Assembly (NCBI RefSeq): GCF_006494655.1
Contig: NZ_VHIM01000003.1
Location: 248,001-312,000 of the forward strand
DNA: 64,000 bases
From: Arthrobacter agilis
Lineage (GTDB): Bacteria > Actinomycetota > Actinomycetes > Actinomycetales > Micrococcaceae
Direction of reading: 5' to 3'
In this document: in pieces, positions 42,339-50,707 of the stretch
Numbering within the stretch: position 1 is the stretch's first letter
Layout of the letters: every line of letters begins with the position of its first letter
The notes under the pieces: model-generated
Database searches by the model: none
What the model was told of the DNA's origin: nothing
The model's input: the letters and a program-made list of their open reading frames with translations, nothing else
Translations under genes and position numbers: made by a program

Positions 42339-43025
42339 TCACTCCCGGGCGTGCGGCTCCAAGGCCTTCCGCAGTTTCTTGAGCCCGTCCCGGATGCGGG
42401 TCTTGGCTGTTGCGACGGGGATGCCCAGACGCTCCCCGACCTCGGCGTACGTGAGGTGCGAGAAGAAGGCCAGCGAGATGGCCTCGTGCTGGGCGTTCGA
42501 GAGGACGGACATGCTGGCGTGCACCCGGGATGCCTCGTCACGCCCGACCACGACCTCGGAGACCTCGTCGACAGGTGTCGCATGATGGCGCCGGCCCCAC
42601 TTCTCGTCGCGGGCACCGCGTGACACCTCCGACCGGAGGCGGTCGATCGCGCGCCGATGCGTGAGGGTCTTCAGCCAGGTCAGCGGATGACCGAGCTCCG
42701 GATTGTAGCGGTCCCCCTGCTCCCACACGAGGAGGAAGACCTCCTGCGTCACCTCCGCGCTGATGTCGGGATCGATGAGGACCCTGCGGGCCTGCCCGAA
42801 AACGCGGCGTGAGCAGGCGGTGTAGAGGTCGCGGAAGGCTGCCTCGTCCTTCATGCCCGCGGAGATCAGCAGTGCGGTGAGATCAGGCCCTGCCTCGGGG
42901 GATGCGACGTCGGACGACGATCCGAGCTGCGTCCGCTGATCGGGTGCGGTGGAGGGCGGGAGCGCGACCGCCTGGAGAGAGGAGGTGATGGCGAGGCTTT
43001 CTGGCTGAGACCGGGATGAAGCCAT
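42339..43025 (-). CDS. sigK: ECF sigma factor, SigK-like
   Basis: 228 residues. Region 2 (DEAAFRDLYTACSRRVFGQA, ISAEVTQEVFLLVWE, HPLTWLKTLTHRRAIDRLRS) and region 4 (LSNAQHEAISLAFFSHLTYA, EVGERLGIPVATAKTRIRDG) match the SigK group. SigK is normally controlled by the anti-sigma factor RskA encoded next to it; no rskA-like gene is adjacent here. ATG 43025 begins a long, poorly conserved leader of 55 residues, so the start is less certain than the domain. Divergent from the GAF gene. Confidence 0.83.
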   Translation of the reverse strand: MASSRSQPESLAITSSLQAVALPPSTAPDQRTQLGSSSDVASPEAGPDLTALLISAGMKDEAAFRDLYTACSRRVFGQARRVLIDPDISAEVTQEVFLLVWEQGDRYNPELGHPLTWLKTLTHRRAIDRLRSEVSRGARDEKWGRRHHATPVDEVSEVVVGRDEASRVHASMSVLSNAQHEAISLAFFSHLTYAEVGERLGIPVATAKTRIRDGLKKLRKALEPHARE

Positions 43026-43255
43026 CCCCACCGCGGGTGCGGGAGTGGGCGAGGACCGCTCTGCCGCTATCGGCAGTGCCGCCTCCCTGAGGACACAGGG
43101 TTGAGCCTGTGCCCTGAATGTAGCCTGTGCCCCGCGGTCGGTCCAGCGTCCCACGCGCCGGAAGGAAGAACCACCGCGTGGAACGGACCACGGTTGCACC
43201 GGTGCGGTTCAATAAGGTGAGCGACACCGAGCAGGACGACGGGGGACAGGACGGT

Positions 43256-44041
43256 ATGACGGCAATGGATGGACGGCCACAGCGCGCGCTCATGATCGAG
43301 GCCCTCGAGCGCGCGGGTCTCGGTGCCGAGGACGTCTGGCGGACGGGCCTACTGCTCGGCGGCACCACACCGCTGGCCGGCGTGCGCGCGTACCTCCAGA
43401 GGCGGCTCGACCTCCAGGCGCGTGAGAGTGACATCCTGGCGGTCGCCGTGAATGCCATTCTGCGCAAGCGCGGAGTCGACGTCGTCGTGTCGCCCCTGGC
43501 CGAGGACGCCGCGGATCTGCGCGGGGACGATCCCGGACAGGGGTTGCGGGCCGACACGGCCTTCCTGCTCACCGCGGAGGAACAGGAAGGGCAGCGCCTT
43601 GCGGCGGTCCGCCGGACCGGGCTGCTCGACACGGATCAGGAGGAACGGTTCGATGCCATCACCCGACGGGCCCAGGGACGATTCCGCACAAGTTCCGTCA
43701 TCGTCACCCTCATCGACGAGCATCGGCAATTCCTGAAGTCCGCCATCGGGCCGGTCGAGCAGAACATGCCGCGGGCGAGGTCCTTCTGCAACACCACGAT
43801 CGGCGAGCCCGTGCCCGTCGTGGTCCCCGACACCTTCGACGACCCCCGCTTCCGGTGGAATCCCCTCGTCCTGGGCGAGCCCTTCATCAGGTTCTATGCG
43901 GGCCACCCGCTTCGAAGTCCCGAGGGGTGGGCCGTGGGGACCCTGTGCGTCATCGATCAGGAGCCACGGGTCTTCGACGCCGACGACGAGGCCGACTTCC
44001 ACTCCTTCGCCCTCGAGGCACAGCACCAGCTCGACGCGTGA
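43256..44041 (+). CDS. GAF-domain sensor protein
   Basis: 261 residues. Residues about 113-255 are a GAF domain (LLDTDQEERFDAITRRAQ, VTLIDEHRQFLKSAIG, RSFCNTTIGEPVPVVVPDTF, FYAGHPLRSPEGWAVGTLCV). The pattern is that of stand-alone redox or light-sensing GAF proteins; the Cys in RARSFCNTT is the typical chromophore/thiol position. The N-terminal 100 residues are helical and carry no other domain. ATG 43256 follows GGACAGGACGGT. There is no effector, so it may act through protein contacts, perhaps with the adjacent sigma factor. Confidence 0.78.
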   Translation: MTAMDGRPQRALMIEALERAGLGAEDVWRTGLLLGGTTPLAGVRAYLQRRLDLQARESDILAVAVNAILRKRGVDVVVSPLAEDAADLRGDDPGQGLRADTAFLLTAEEQEGQRLAAVRRTGLLDTDQEERFDAITRRAQGRFRTSSVIVTLIDEHRQFLKSAIGPVEQNMPRARSFCNTTIGEPVPVVVPDTFDDPRFRWNPLVLGEPFIRFYAGHPLRSPEGWAVGTLCVIDQEPRVFDADDEADFHSFALEAQHQLDA

Positions 44042-44112
44042 GCGAGCGGTCCCGCAGTTTTTCCACCGGGTCGGGCGTCGGTGTTGGCGCAGCCCGTCCG
44101 GCGTGGTCCACT

Positions 44113-44128
44113 AGTAAGTGGGCTTACT
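44113..44128 (+). promoter_or_regulatory. Isolated stress-island element
   Basis: AGTAAG-TGGG-CTTACT, a perfect inverted repeat with the TAAG-N4-CTTA spacing. It lies between the convergent ends of the GAF and methyltransferase genes with no protein gene in either direction, followed 38 bases later by a strong hairpin. Confidence 0.5.
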
Positions 44129-44165
44129 GATCGGTCAAGAAGCCGGCTGGTGCAGCAAACCCCCT

Positions 44166-44204
44166 GATGGTGCCCGGGCCAGCGCGAGCGACCCGGGCAC
44201 CATC
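44166..44204. terminator. Strong hairpin in the convergent gap
   Basis: Perfect 13-bp stem GATGGTGCCCGGG / CCCGGGCACCATC with a 13-base loop (44179-44191), followed by TTG. It could terminate the GAF gene, the methyltransferase gene, or a short RNA started by the element at 44113. Confidence 0.7.
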
Positions 44205-44254
44205 TTGCCGCCCGGGGCCGACGCCGCCCGCGTGGCGCGTACCTTTCAGGAGAG

Positions 44255-45079
44255 TCAGGCAGGTGCCCGCCCGATGACGACCGTCGCGCCCATCTCGGCC
44301 CGATCGCGCGACCACGCCCGGAATCCCTGCTCCTGCAGGAGCCCGAGACCGGCAGTCTCCTGCTCGTCGGAGACCTCGAACAGCAGGTGCCCGCCCGGAC
44401 GCAGCCAGGCGCGCGCTTCCGCGGCAACCCGCCGGTGGATGTCCAGCCCGTCAGCGCCGCCGTCGAGCGTGGCACGTGGCTCGTGCAGTCGTGCTTCGGG
44501 AGGCAGCGTCCGCAGCTGGTCGGACGGCACATACGGACTGTTGCAGAGCAGCGTGTGGACCGTGCCCCGCAGCGCTGCGGGAAGGGCTCCGAACAGATCG
44601 CCCTCGTAGCACTGGGCCCCGGCGGGAAGGTTCTCCCGGGCCAGTCCGACGGCGTCACGCGAGATGTCCGTGGCGTGCAGGGCGATGCCCCCGACCAGGT
44701 AAGCGAGGGCGGCCCCGAGAGCCCCGCACCCGCAACACAGGTCCAGGACGGTCGCGCCCTCGGGGGTCACCTCAGCGGCACACTCGACGAGGAGAGCGGA
44801 CCGCTGCCGGGGCACGAAGACCCCCGGACCTACAGCGAGCCGGAGGCCACAGAAGTCGACCCAGCCGAGGATGTGCTCGAGCGGTTCTCCCATGACGCGC
44901 CGTTGTACCAGGTGCTCGAGTTCCGCGCCGCGCAAACCGCTCCCGACCAGCAACCGGGCCTCGTCCTCGGCGAAGACGCAGCCCGCTGCGCGCAGGCGCA
45001 GGACGAGGGCCACCTCGAGAGGACCGGCGGAACCCCGGTTGGGATCGTGCACCTGCGGACCACCTTCCTCCCGATTCAT
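44255..45079 (-). CDS. Protein-(glutamine-N5) methyltransferase, PrmC/HemK-like paralogue
   Basis: 274 residues. AdoMet-binding motif VLDLCCGCGALGAALA, acidic loop ATDISRDAV, and the substrate loop NSPYVPS, equivalent to NPPY of PrmC with Ser in place of the first Pro. The call is the actinobacterial 'putative protein N(5)-glutamine methyltransferase' group, whose target may be different from the release factors. The start is uncertain: ATG 45079 and GTG 45052 (after GGTGGTCCGCAG) are both reasonable, ATG 45112 less so. Confidence 0.82.
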   Translation of the reverse strand: MNREEGGPQVHDPNRGSAGPLEVALVLRLRAAGCVFAEDEARLLVGSGLRGAELEHLVQRRVMGEPLEHILGWVDFCGLRLAVGPGVFVPRQRSALLVECAAEVTPEGATVLDLCCGCGALGAALAYLVGGIALHATDISRDAVGLARENLPAGAQCYEGDLFGALPAALRGTVHTLLCNSPYVPSDQLRTLPPEARLHEPRATLDGGADGLDIHRRVAAEARAWLRPGGHLLFEVSDEQETAGLGLLQEQGFRAWSRDRAEMGATVVIGRAPA

Positions 45080-45228
45080 GGCCCCGTGGGACGGGGACAG
45101 GATCATCCCCACGACGGCGACGGGGGACGGGAGTTCCGCGACGCGGCTCCTGCCGGGTCATGATTCCCCACGGCGGAGCGGCGGGCAAGGCGCCGATCGT
45201 CGTCCTGCGCCTGGGATAGCCTGACGGC

Positions 45229-46026
45229 ATGGAACGCGTCGCCGTGATCTCGGACCTCCACGGGAACGTCACCGCCTTCGAGGCCGTCCTCGAGGATCTC
45301 CGGCGCCGCGGCATCAGGACCGTGTACAACCTCGGCGACGTCGCGGGGAAAGGCCCGCGCGGTTCCGAGTGCGTGCGGTTGAGCCGCCTTCACTGCGCGG
45401 TTACGGTGCGCGGCAACTGGGACGACTTCCTGCCGACGAGCACCCCCGAATGGCGCGACGACGCCGGCTGGTGGTGGCACAACGAGCTCACGGAGGAGGA
45501 CCGGCAGTGGCTGCAGATGCTGCCCCTGGTCCACGACATCACACTGAGCGGTCGGCGCATCCGCATGGTCCATGCGTCGGCCAGGAGCGTGTACCACCGC
45601 GTGCACCGCAGGCACAGCGAGGATGACTTCGAGGGCATGTTCCAGGCGACCGGGCTGACGGGTCCTGGTCCCACCCCGGACGTGGTCTGCTACGGCGATA
45701 TCCATGACGCCTACGTCTCGACCGTCCGCAGCAGGACCCTCGTGAACGTGGGGAGCGTCGGGAACCCGCTCGACGAACCACAGGCCTGCTACGTGATCCT
45801 CGACGGCGAGCCCGACGGTGATCGTACTGAGCCGTTCGGCATCCAGTTCGTGCGCGTGGCCTATGACGTCGAAGCGGAGATCGCCGTCGCAGCGGCCCGG
45901 GGAATGCCGGCGCTCGGGGCCTACGCGATCGAGTTGCGTACCGCGATCTACCGCGGTCTGCACCCGGAGCCGGGACTGCACGACGCCGCGGACGGGCAAG
46001 CGATCGGCCAGGGGCCGGCTGCTTGA
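45229..46026 (+). CDS. Calcineurin-like metallophosphoesterase
   Basis: 265 residues of the YfcE/MJ0936 type: AVISDLHGNVTAFEAVLEDL (motif I), LGDVAGKGPRG (motif II), GNWDDF (motif III, where NHE is usual), MVHASARS and CYGDIHDAYV (motif V), NVGSVGNPLDEP. It hydrolyses phosphodiesters or phosphomonoesters with a dimetal site; substrate unknown. GATAGCCT lies six bases before the ATG, suggesting a leaderless mRNA. Confidence 0.88.
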   Translation: MERVAVISDLHGNVTAFEAVLEDLRRRGIRTVYNLGDVAGKGPRGSECVRLSRLHCAVTVRGNWDDFLPTSTPEWRDDAGWWWHNELTEEDRQWLQMLPLVHDITLSGRRIRMVHASARSVYHRVHRRHSEDDFEGMFQATGLTGPGPTPDVVCYGDIHDAYVSTVRSRTLVNVGSVGNPLDEPQACYVILDGEPDGDRTEPFGIQFVRVAYDVEAEIAVAAARGMPALGAYAIELRTAIYRGLHPEPGLHDAADGQAIGQGPAA

Positions 46027-46423
46027 CCCCTGACCGATGCCCCATGTCCGTGCATGCACATCGATGTATTCAACGTCAGTCCGCGGACAAGTCCGGGCCA
46101 TATGCTGCGTCTTTCCAGTGTGCGCCGCGCTCCTCAATACGTGGCGTGAGCCGGATCAAGATCCCTTCAGCTTGACAGGCGCGCCCCCTACGGGCGGGAG
46201 GAGCAGCCCTAGCCGCGTGTGTGGGTTGCTTGCGGGTACCGCTGCCGGGTACTGCTCCCGGTACCGTCCGGCCGGGTGGCGTGCGTAGGGCCACCTCGAT
46301 GCGGTCGGCACCATCGCTCTCCGTTGGGTAAGCTTTCCTAGGTTGTTTAGCAGCAGGCAACCACTCTCCTTCTCCTTGCCCAGCATCGCGCGTGACCGGC
46401 AGGGGATCGACGCGAAGGTTTGC
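46027..46423 (+). other. 397-base gap upstream of the GAF-ANTAR gene
   Basis: No convincing gene on either strand. The region holds an imperfect repeat of GGGTACCGCTGCCGGGTACT type with three GGTAC cores (46234-46266), a possible -35 TTGACA at 46173, and a TAAGCTTTCCTAGG element at 46329-46342 with GTTTAG next to it. The base composition at 46027-46180 is less G/C-rich than the genes around it. It may be a long leader; the length is unusual for a small gene here. Confidence 0.4.
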
Positions 46424-47164
46424 GTGGTGGCTGATCACGAGAAAGACAAGGGCACGGCGGTCTCGACCCTCCTGCACGACATGGTGCTCGACAGCGAGGA
46501 CGTCGAGGAGTTCCTGGCGAAGCTGGTGACCATCGCGGGTCATCGCCTGTCAGCGGCGGACGACGAAGTGCTGTGCGGCGTGACGCTCCTGCGTGCGCGC
46601 AGCAAGACGACGGTCGCGAGCAACAGCCCCGAGGCCCAGAAGATGGACGAGGTGCAGTACGAGTACAACGACGGCCCGTGCCTGCGCGCGGCGCGGGAGG
46701 GTGCCGTGCAGTACGTCTGCAACTTCGACACGGAGGAGCGCTTCCCGGAGTACAGCAGGGCCATTGCCGAGCACGGCATGAAGTCGGCGCTGGGCGTGCC
46801 CATTCCCCTGGAGGGTGAGGCGACAGCCGCCCTGAACTTCTACTCGCCGCTCGTCGATGCCTTCAGCCAGGATGCGATCGAGGCGGCCGAGCGGTTCGCG
46901 GCGGACGTCTCGGCCTCGCTCCGACTCGCCGTGCGCATCGCCGGGCTCACCGAGTCCAGCGCCGATATGCGCTCCGCCATGGAGAGCCGCACCACGATCG
47001 ACCTGGCGGTGGGCGTCATCATGGGCCAGAACCGGTGCTCGCAGGACGCCGCGATGGCCATTCTCAAGGCGGCGTCCAGCACGCGGAACGTGAAACTGCG
47101 GGAGGTTGCGGCGTCGGTCCTCGAGTCCCTCGGCCAGGGGCCGGCGACCACCCACTTCGAGTAG
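46424..47164 (+). CDS. GAF and ANTAR domain antiterminator regulator
   Basis: 246 residues. GAF domain about 25-165 (VLCGVTLLRARSKTTVASN, YEYNDGPCLRAAREGAVQYV, KSALGVPIPLEGEATAALNF). ANTAR about 178-240 (AMESRTTIDLAVGVIMGQNR, CSQDAAMAILKAASS, VASVLES region) binds paired hairpins in leader RNA and blocks termination. Start at GTG 46424 or the adjacent GTG 46427, after GAAGG. GAF-ANTAR proteins are common in actinobacteria; the target RNA is unknown. Confidence 0.88.
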   Translation: MVADHEKDKGTAVSTLLHDMVLDSEDVEEFLAKLVTIAGHRLSAADDEVLCGVTLLRARSKTTVASNSPEAQKMDEVQYEYNDGPCLRAAREGAVQYVCNFDTEERFPEYSRAIAEHGMKSALGVPIPLEGEATAALNFYSPLVDAFSQDAIEAAERFAADVSASLRLAVRIAGLTESSADMRSAMESRTTIDLAVGVIMGQNRCSQDAAMAILKAASSTRNVKLREVAASVLESLGQGPATTHFE

Positions 47165-47171
47165 GCCCTCG

Positions 47172-47211
47172 GACCCGGACCCGGGCCGGGGCCGGGGCCC
47201 GGGTCCGGGTC
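47172..47211. terminator. Very long-stem terminator overlapping the GlxA-type gene's stop
   Basis: Perfect 16-bp stem (47172-47187 with 47196-47211) of GGACCC-type sequence with an 8-base loop. It covers the last codon and stop of the minus-strand gene (ends at 47210) and separates it from the convergent GAF-ANTAR gene. Confidence 0.75.
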
Positions 47212-48163
47212 AGGCTCTCGGACGCGTCGTGAAGCGCCGACGGTACTCGGTGGGTGTTGTTCCGAAGGTTCCCGCGAAGTTCTCGCGGAGGGTCACCACA
47301 TGGCCGAACCCGCTGTCCGCGGCAACGCGCTCGATCCCCAGATCCGTCGTCTCCAGGAGGCGTCGGGCGGCGTCGAGACGCTGCGACCGGACCCAAGCCG
47401 ACGGTGATGTCCCGGTCGCCGCGCGGAAGGCGCGGACGAACGTCCTGCGGGTCATGTGAGCCTGCAGCGCGAGGCGGTTGACGTCGAGCGGCTCGGCGAG
47501 ATGTTCCAGGGCCCAGTCGAGCAGGGGCGCTATGGGATCGTCCTCGGACCGCGGCGGGACCGGCCGGTCGATGTACTGGGCCTGGCCGCCCTCCCTGTGC
47601 GGGGCGACGACGAGGCTGCGCGCCACCTGGTTCGCCGCGTCAGCTCCCAGCCGCTCGCGCACCACGTGGAGGCAGGCATCCAGCCCGGACGCTGTTCCTG
47701 CACTGGTCAGGACGTCGCCGTGGTCGATGTACAGGACGGACTGATCGAGCGGGACATCGGGATGCCGCTCGGCCATGGCGGCGAATGCCTGCCAGTGCGT
47801 GACGGCTTTCCGCCCGGCCAGGAGCCCGGCGTCCGCGACGGCGATGGCGCCGAGGCACAGGCCGAGAACTGCTGCCCGTCGCTCGGAGGCGGCGCGCACC
47901 ACGGCGAGCAGCGTCTCGCCGGGTCCGCGCCCGTCGTCGAACCAGGACGGGATGACCACGATGTCGGCCGACTCCGCGGTCTCCGGCCCGCCCATCCCGG
48001 CGAGCTGGTACCCCTCCGCCGTGCGCACAGGCCCGGCGGTATCGCCGAACAGCGCGGTGGTCCAGTCCGCGATCCCCTGCCGCCTCACCTCGTCGAAGAC
48101 CATCTGCGGGACCGCGAGGTGGAACATGGTGATGCCGTCGAAGGCATATACCGCGATGCGCAT
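47210..48163 (-). CDS. GlxA-family AraC-type transcriptional regulator
   Basis: 317 residues. N-terminal DJ-1/PfpI amidotransferase-like domain (about 1-175: IAVYAFDGITMFHLAVPQMV, VLGLCLGAIAVADAGLL with the nucleophile-elbow Cys, KAVTHWQAFAAMAERHPDVP). C-terminal double HTH of AraC type (about 215-310: DVNRLALQAHMTRRTFVRAF, ATGTSPSAWVRSQRLDAARR, DSGFGHVVTLRENF). These regulators respond to small metabolites and often control a divergent hydrolase. The divergent isochorismatase gene at 48297 is the likely target. Confidence 0.9.
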   Translation of the reverse strand: MRIAVYAFDGITMFHLAVPQMVFDEVRRQGIADWTTALFGDTAGPVRTAEGYQLAGMGGPETAESADIVVIPSWFDDGRGPGETLLAVVRAASERRAAVLGLCLGAIAVADAGLLAGRKAVTHWQAFAAMAERHPDVPLDQSVLYIDHGDVLTSAGTASGLDACLHVVRERLGADAANQVARSLVVAPHREGGQAQYIDRPVPPRSEDDPIAPLLDWALEHLAEPLDVNRLALQAHMTRRTFVRAFRAATGTSPSAWVRSQRLDAARRLLETTDLGIERVAADSGFGHVVTLRENFAGTFGTTPTEYRRRFTTRPRA

Positions 48164-48296
48164 TCTCCGCCCCTCCCTTTTGGCCCGAATCCATTGTAAA
48201 TGGGTCCTCGTGCCACTGGTTCAGGCCGGGCCACGACGCCGAGAATGAGATGGATCCCCTGATCGGGGGTCCGACCCACCACCCAGGAGCACCCTT

Positions 48297-48935
48297 GTGA
48301 GCACCCCACGCCGCGCCCTCGTCCTCGTCGACATCCAGCAGCAGTACTTCGACGGACTCCTCGAGATCCAGTACCCACCCCACGCCCAGTCCCTCGCGCG
48401 GATCACCGCAGCCATCGACGCCGCGGCCGCCACGGGCACGCCGATCGCCGTCATCCAGCACACCGCGGGTGAAGGAGCTCCCGTCTTCGCTCCGGGTACG
48501 CGTGAGTTCGAGCTGCATCCGGAGGTCGAGAGTCGCCGGACCGGCGACTGGAAGAGTGTGGTCAAGCAGTACGGCTCGGTCTACGCGGACACCGATCTGG
48601 CCCAGTGGCTGCGGGACCAGGGTGTCGACACCGTGACTCTGGTCGGCTACATGACCAACAACTGCATCCTTGCTTCAGCCGTGGAGGCCGAGGCCCTCGG
48701 CTTCCACACCGAGGTCCTCTCGGATGCGAGCGGGGCGATCAACATCGCCAACGACGCCGGCTTCGCAGATGCCAGGACCGTGCACACCACCCTGATGGCC
48801 GTACTCAACTCCAACTGGGCCGCCGTGGCCGAGACGGGCACGTGGGTGTCGGCCCTCGACGCCGGCCGTCCGCTGCAGGGAAGTGACCTCGGGAGCTCGG
48901 CGATGACGGGAGCCGCCCAGGCCGCGAAGGCCTGA
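48297..48935 (+). CDS. Isochorismatase-family cysteine hydrolase
   Basis: 212 residues. Catalytic Asp in ALVLVDIQQQYFDG, Lys in SVVKQYGSVYADTD and Cys in GYMTNNCILASAVEAE. It differs from the gene at 2129 in all surrounding sequence. The short helix after IQHTAGEGAPVF and the KQYGS loop are those of the nicotinamidase-like/YcaC-like subgroup. GTG 48297 follows CAGGAGCACCCTT. Divergent from the GlxA-type regulator, which probably controls it. Confidence 0.88.
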   Translation: MSTPRRALVLVDIQQQYFDGLLEIQYPPHAQSLARITAAIDAAAATGTPIAVIQHTAGEGAPVFAPGTREFELHPEVESRRTGDWKSVVKQYGSVYADTDLAQWLRDQGVDTVTLVGYMTNNCILASAVEAEALGFHTEVLSDASGAINIANDAGFADARTVHTTLMAVLNSNWAAVAETGTWVSALDAGRPLQGSDLGSSAMTGAAQAAKA

Positions 48936-48967
48936 CCACGGAGGGTTCCGGCGCTCCCGGTGTGAGG

Positions 48968-50089
48968 TCAGCGGTCGGCGGGCGGGCGGTCCGCGAGCTC
49001 GACGTCGACGGTCCTCGTGTCGTTGCCGCGTCGGAGGTCGACGGAGACGCTCTCACCCGGGCTCCGCTGCCGTAGTGCGGTGAGGAGATTCTCGGGCGCG
49101 GAGAGCTGCTCGCCCTCGATGCTCGTGAGGATGTCGCCTGGTCGGATGCCGGCGTCATCGGCCGGTCCTCCCGGCGAGACCGAGAGGACCACCACGCCCG
49201 AGATGTCCCCCAGATCGAGCTGCTCCGCGATGGCCGGGGTGATGGCACCCGGCGCCAGGCCCATGAACGCATGCTCCGCCCGGCCGTCCTCCCGCAACTC
49301 CTCCGCAACCTGGACGGCCGTGGGGGAGGGGATCGCGAAGCCCAGCGCCACGGCTCCGGCGGCCGGCGGTATGTAGGCCTCGCTGATGCCGATGATCTCC
49401 CCGCGACCGTTGACCACGGCGCCGCCCGAATTGCCGGGGCTGATGGGAGCGTCCGTCTGGATGAGGTCCACGAGCGACTGGTTGGTGGCAGCAGACCCCG
49501 GGATCTCGCGGTGCAGCCCCGAGATGATGCCGGAGGTCGCGGTGTTCTCGAAACCGAGTGGGGACCCGATGACCACAGCCAGCTCGCCGATGCGGGGCAG
49601 TCCCTCCTGGAAGGTCGCTGCCGGGAGGCCGGACCGGTCCGCGCGGACGAGCGCGAGGTCCGAGACGGTATCGGTCGCCTCGACGGTCCCCGACACGCGC
49701 TGGCCGTCGGCGAAAGCCACCTCGACGTTGTCGTTGCCCCTGACCACGTGCTCATTGGTGAGGATGAGGCCGTCCTCCGCATAGATGACGCCGCTGCCGA
49801 GGCCCTCGTCGGTGAAGATCGTCACCACCGAGGGCTCGACGGCTTCGACGATGTCCGGGATGCTCATCTGGCCCTGTCCGGCCTCGCCCTGCGCGCCTCC
49901 ACCCGAAGCTGCAGAGGCCGGAGCAGAGGCTGACGCCGTCGTGGAGTCATCGCCCTGCACCTGCGCGGAGGCCTCCGCTCCCGGAGTACCGTTCTCAGCG
50001 GTACAGCCGCCGACGGCCACGAGAACGGCGCAGCCGAGTGCGGCAGCGTGAAGCGCCTGGTGATGGTGATGGTGATGGTGACGATCCAT
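48968..50089 (-). CDS. HtrA-type serine protease lipoprotein with seven-histidine N-terminus
   Basis: 373 residues. MDRHHHHHHHQALH precedes the signal peptide; lipobox VAVGGC (Cys28). Ser/Ala/Gly linker, then a trypsin-like protease with triad His (LTNEHVV), Asp (VSDLALVRAD) and Ser (SPGNSGGAVV), and one PDZ domain (about 280-365, VVVLSVSPGGPADDAGIRPG). It degrades misfolded envelope proteins. The histidines are encoded by alternating CAC/CAT codons (plus-strand GTGATG repeat at 50059-50080). ATG 50089 has CGAGGAGGACCCC; a longer upstream frame lacks a signal. Confidence 0.92.
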   Translation of the reverse strand: MDRHHHHHHHQALHAAALGCAVLVAVGGCTAENGTPGAEASAQVQGDDSTTASASAPASAASGGGAQGEAGQGQMSIPDIVEAVEPSVVTIFTDEGLGSGVIYAEDGLILTNEHVVRGNDNVEVAFADGQRVSGTVEATDTVSDLALVRADRSGLPAATFQEGLPRIGELAVVIGSPLGFENTATSGIISGLHREIPGSAATNQSLVDLIQTDAPISPGNSGGAVVNGRGEIIGISEAYIPPAAGAVALGFAIPSPTAVQVAEELREDGRAEHAFMGLAPGAITPAIAEQLDLGDISGVVVLSVSPGGPADDAGIRPGDILTSIEGEQLSAPENLLTALRQRSPGESVSVDLRRGNDTRTVDVELADRPPADR

Positions 50090-50259
50090 GGGGTCCTCCT
50101 CGAGGGACGTTTCCAGGGCGACCACGAGGACGGACGTGCCGTCGGGAGCGGGCCGCTGTCCTTCGACGGTACGAATCGTCGCCCGGTACGGACAAGGAGG
50201 GGTGGAACGCCATCGTGCACTGGACAAGGCCGGAAGCAGGGTGCACGAGGGATGCGGAG

Positions 50260-50616
50260 CTAGGTGCCGCTGTCGGGTCCCTGCTTCGGCTTGCGCAGCG
50301 GGTGGTCGCGCCACGGGTCCTGCGGAGGGGTGGGCGGGCCGTAACCGGGCCTCAGCATCGGCTCGTCGGGATCGTCCTCCGGATTGGCCCGGCGGGGTGC
50401 GCCCGTGCGGTGCGTGAGCCAGTATCCCCAGCCGATGCAGGCGGCCGCGGCCAGGATGATCAGGAGCCCGATGGCCAGCAGCAGGGGGGCCTCGGACGGG
50501 ACCGCGGTGCCCGTGGAGGCGGCGCGCGCGAAATCGGAGACGGCCTGCGGGACGAAGAGGGTGCTGACGAACAGCAGGACGAGCCCTGCCAGGTACTGCT
50601 TGGTGCCGAGCTTCAT
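50260..50616 (-). CDS. Two-helix membrane protein, unknown function
   Basis: 118 residues with two transmembrane helices (about 8-28, YLAGLVLLFVSTLFVPQA; and 42-65, LLAIGLLIILAAAACIGWGY) and a Pro/Arg/Asp-rich cytoplasmic tail (from RTGAPRRANPEDDPDEPM). No family was recognised; short two-helix proteins with such tails are common beside MATE genes in the Micrococcaceae. Divergent from the MATE gene at 50708. Confidence 0.68.
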   Translation of the reverse strand: MKLGTKQYLAGLVLLFVSTLFVPQAVSDFARAASTGTAVPSEAPLLLAIGLLIILAAAACIGWGYWLTHRTGAPRRANPEDDPDEPMLRPGYGPPTPPQDPWRDHPLRKPKQGPDSGT

Positions 50617-50707
50617 GACTCCCCTGGGCGTCGACGCGCGGCGGTACGGTTCCGTCGCGCTGGATACCCAGCTTAGGCGCTGCGGCCCACACCCCTACGC
50701 TGGACTG

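Noticed and set aside
46037-46288. 83-codon frame in the gap before the GAF-ANTAR gene
   Set aside because: No ribosome-binding site, Cys/Arg-rich and without normal third-position bias.
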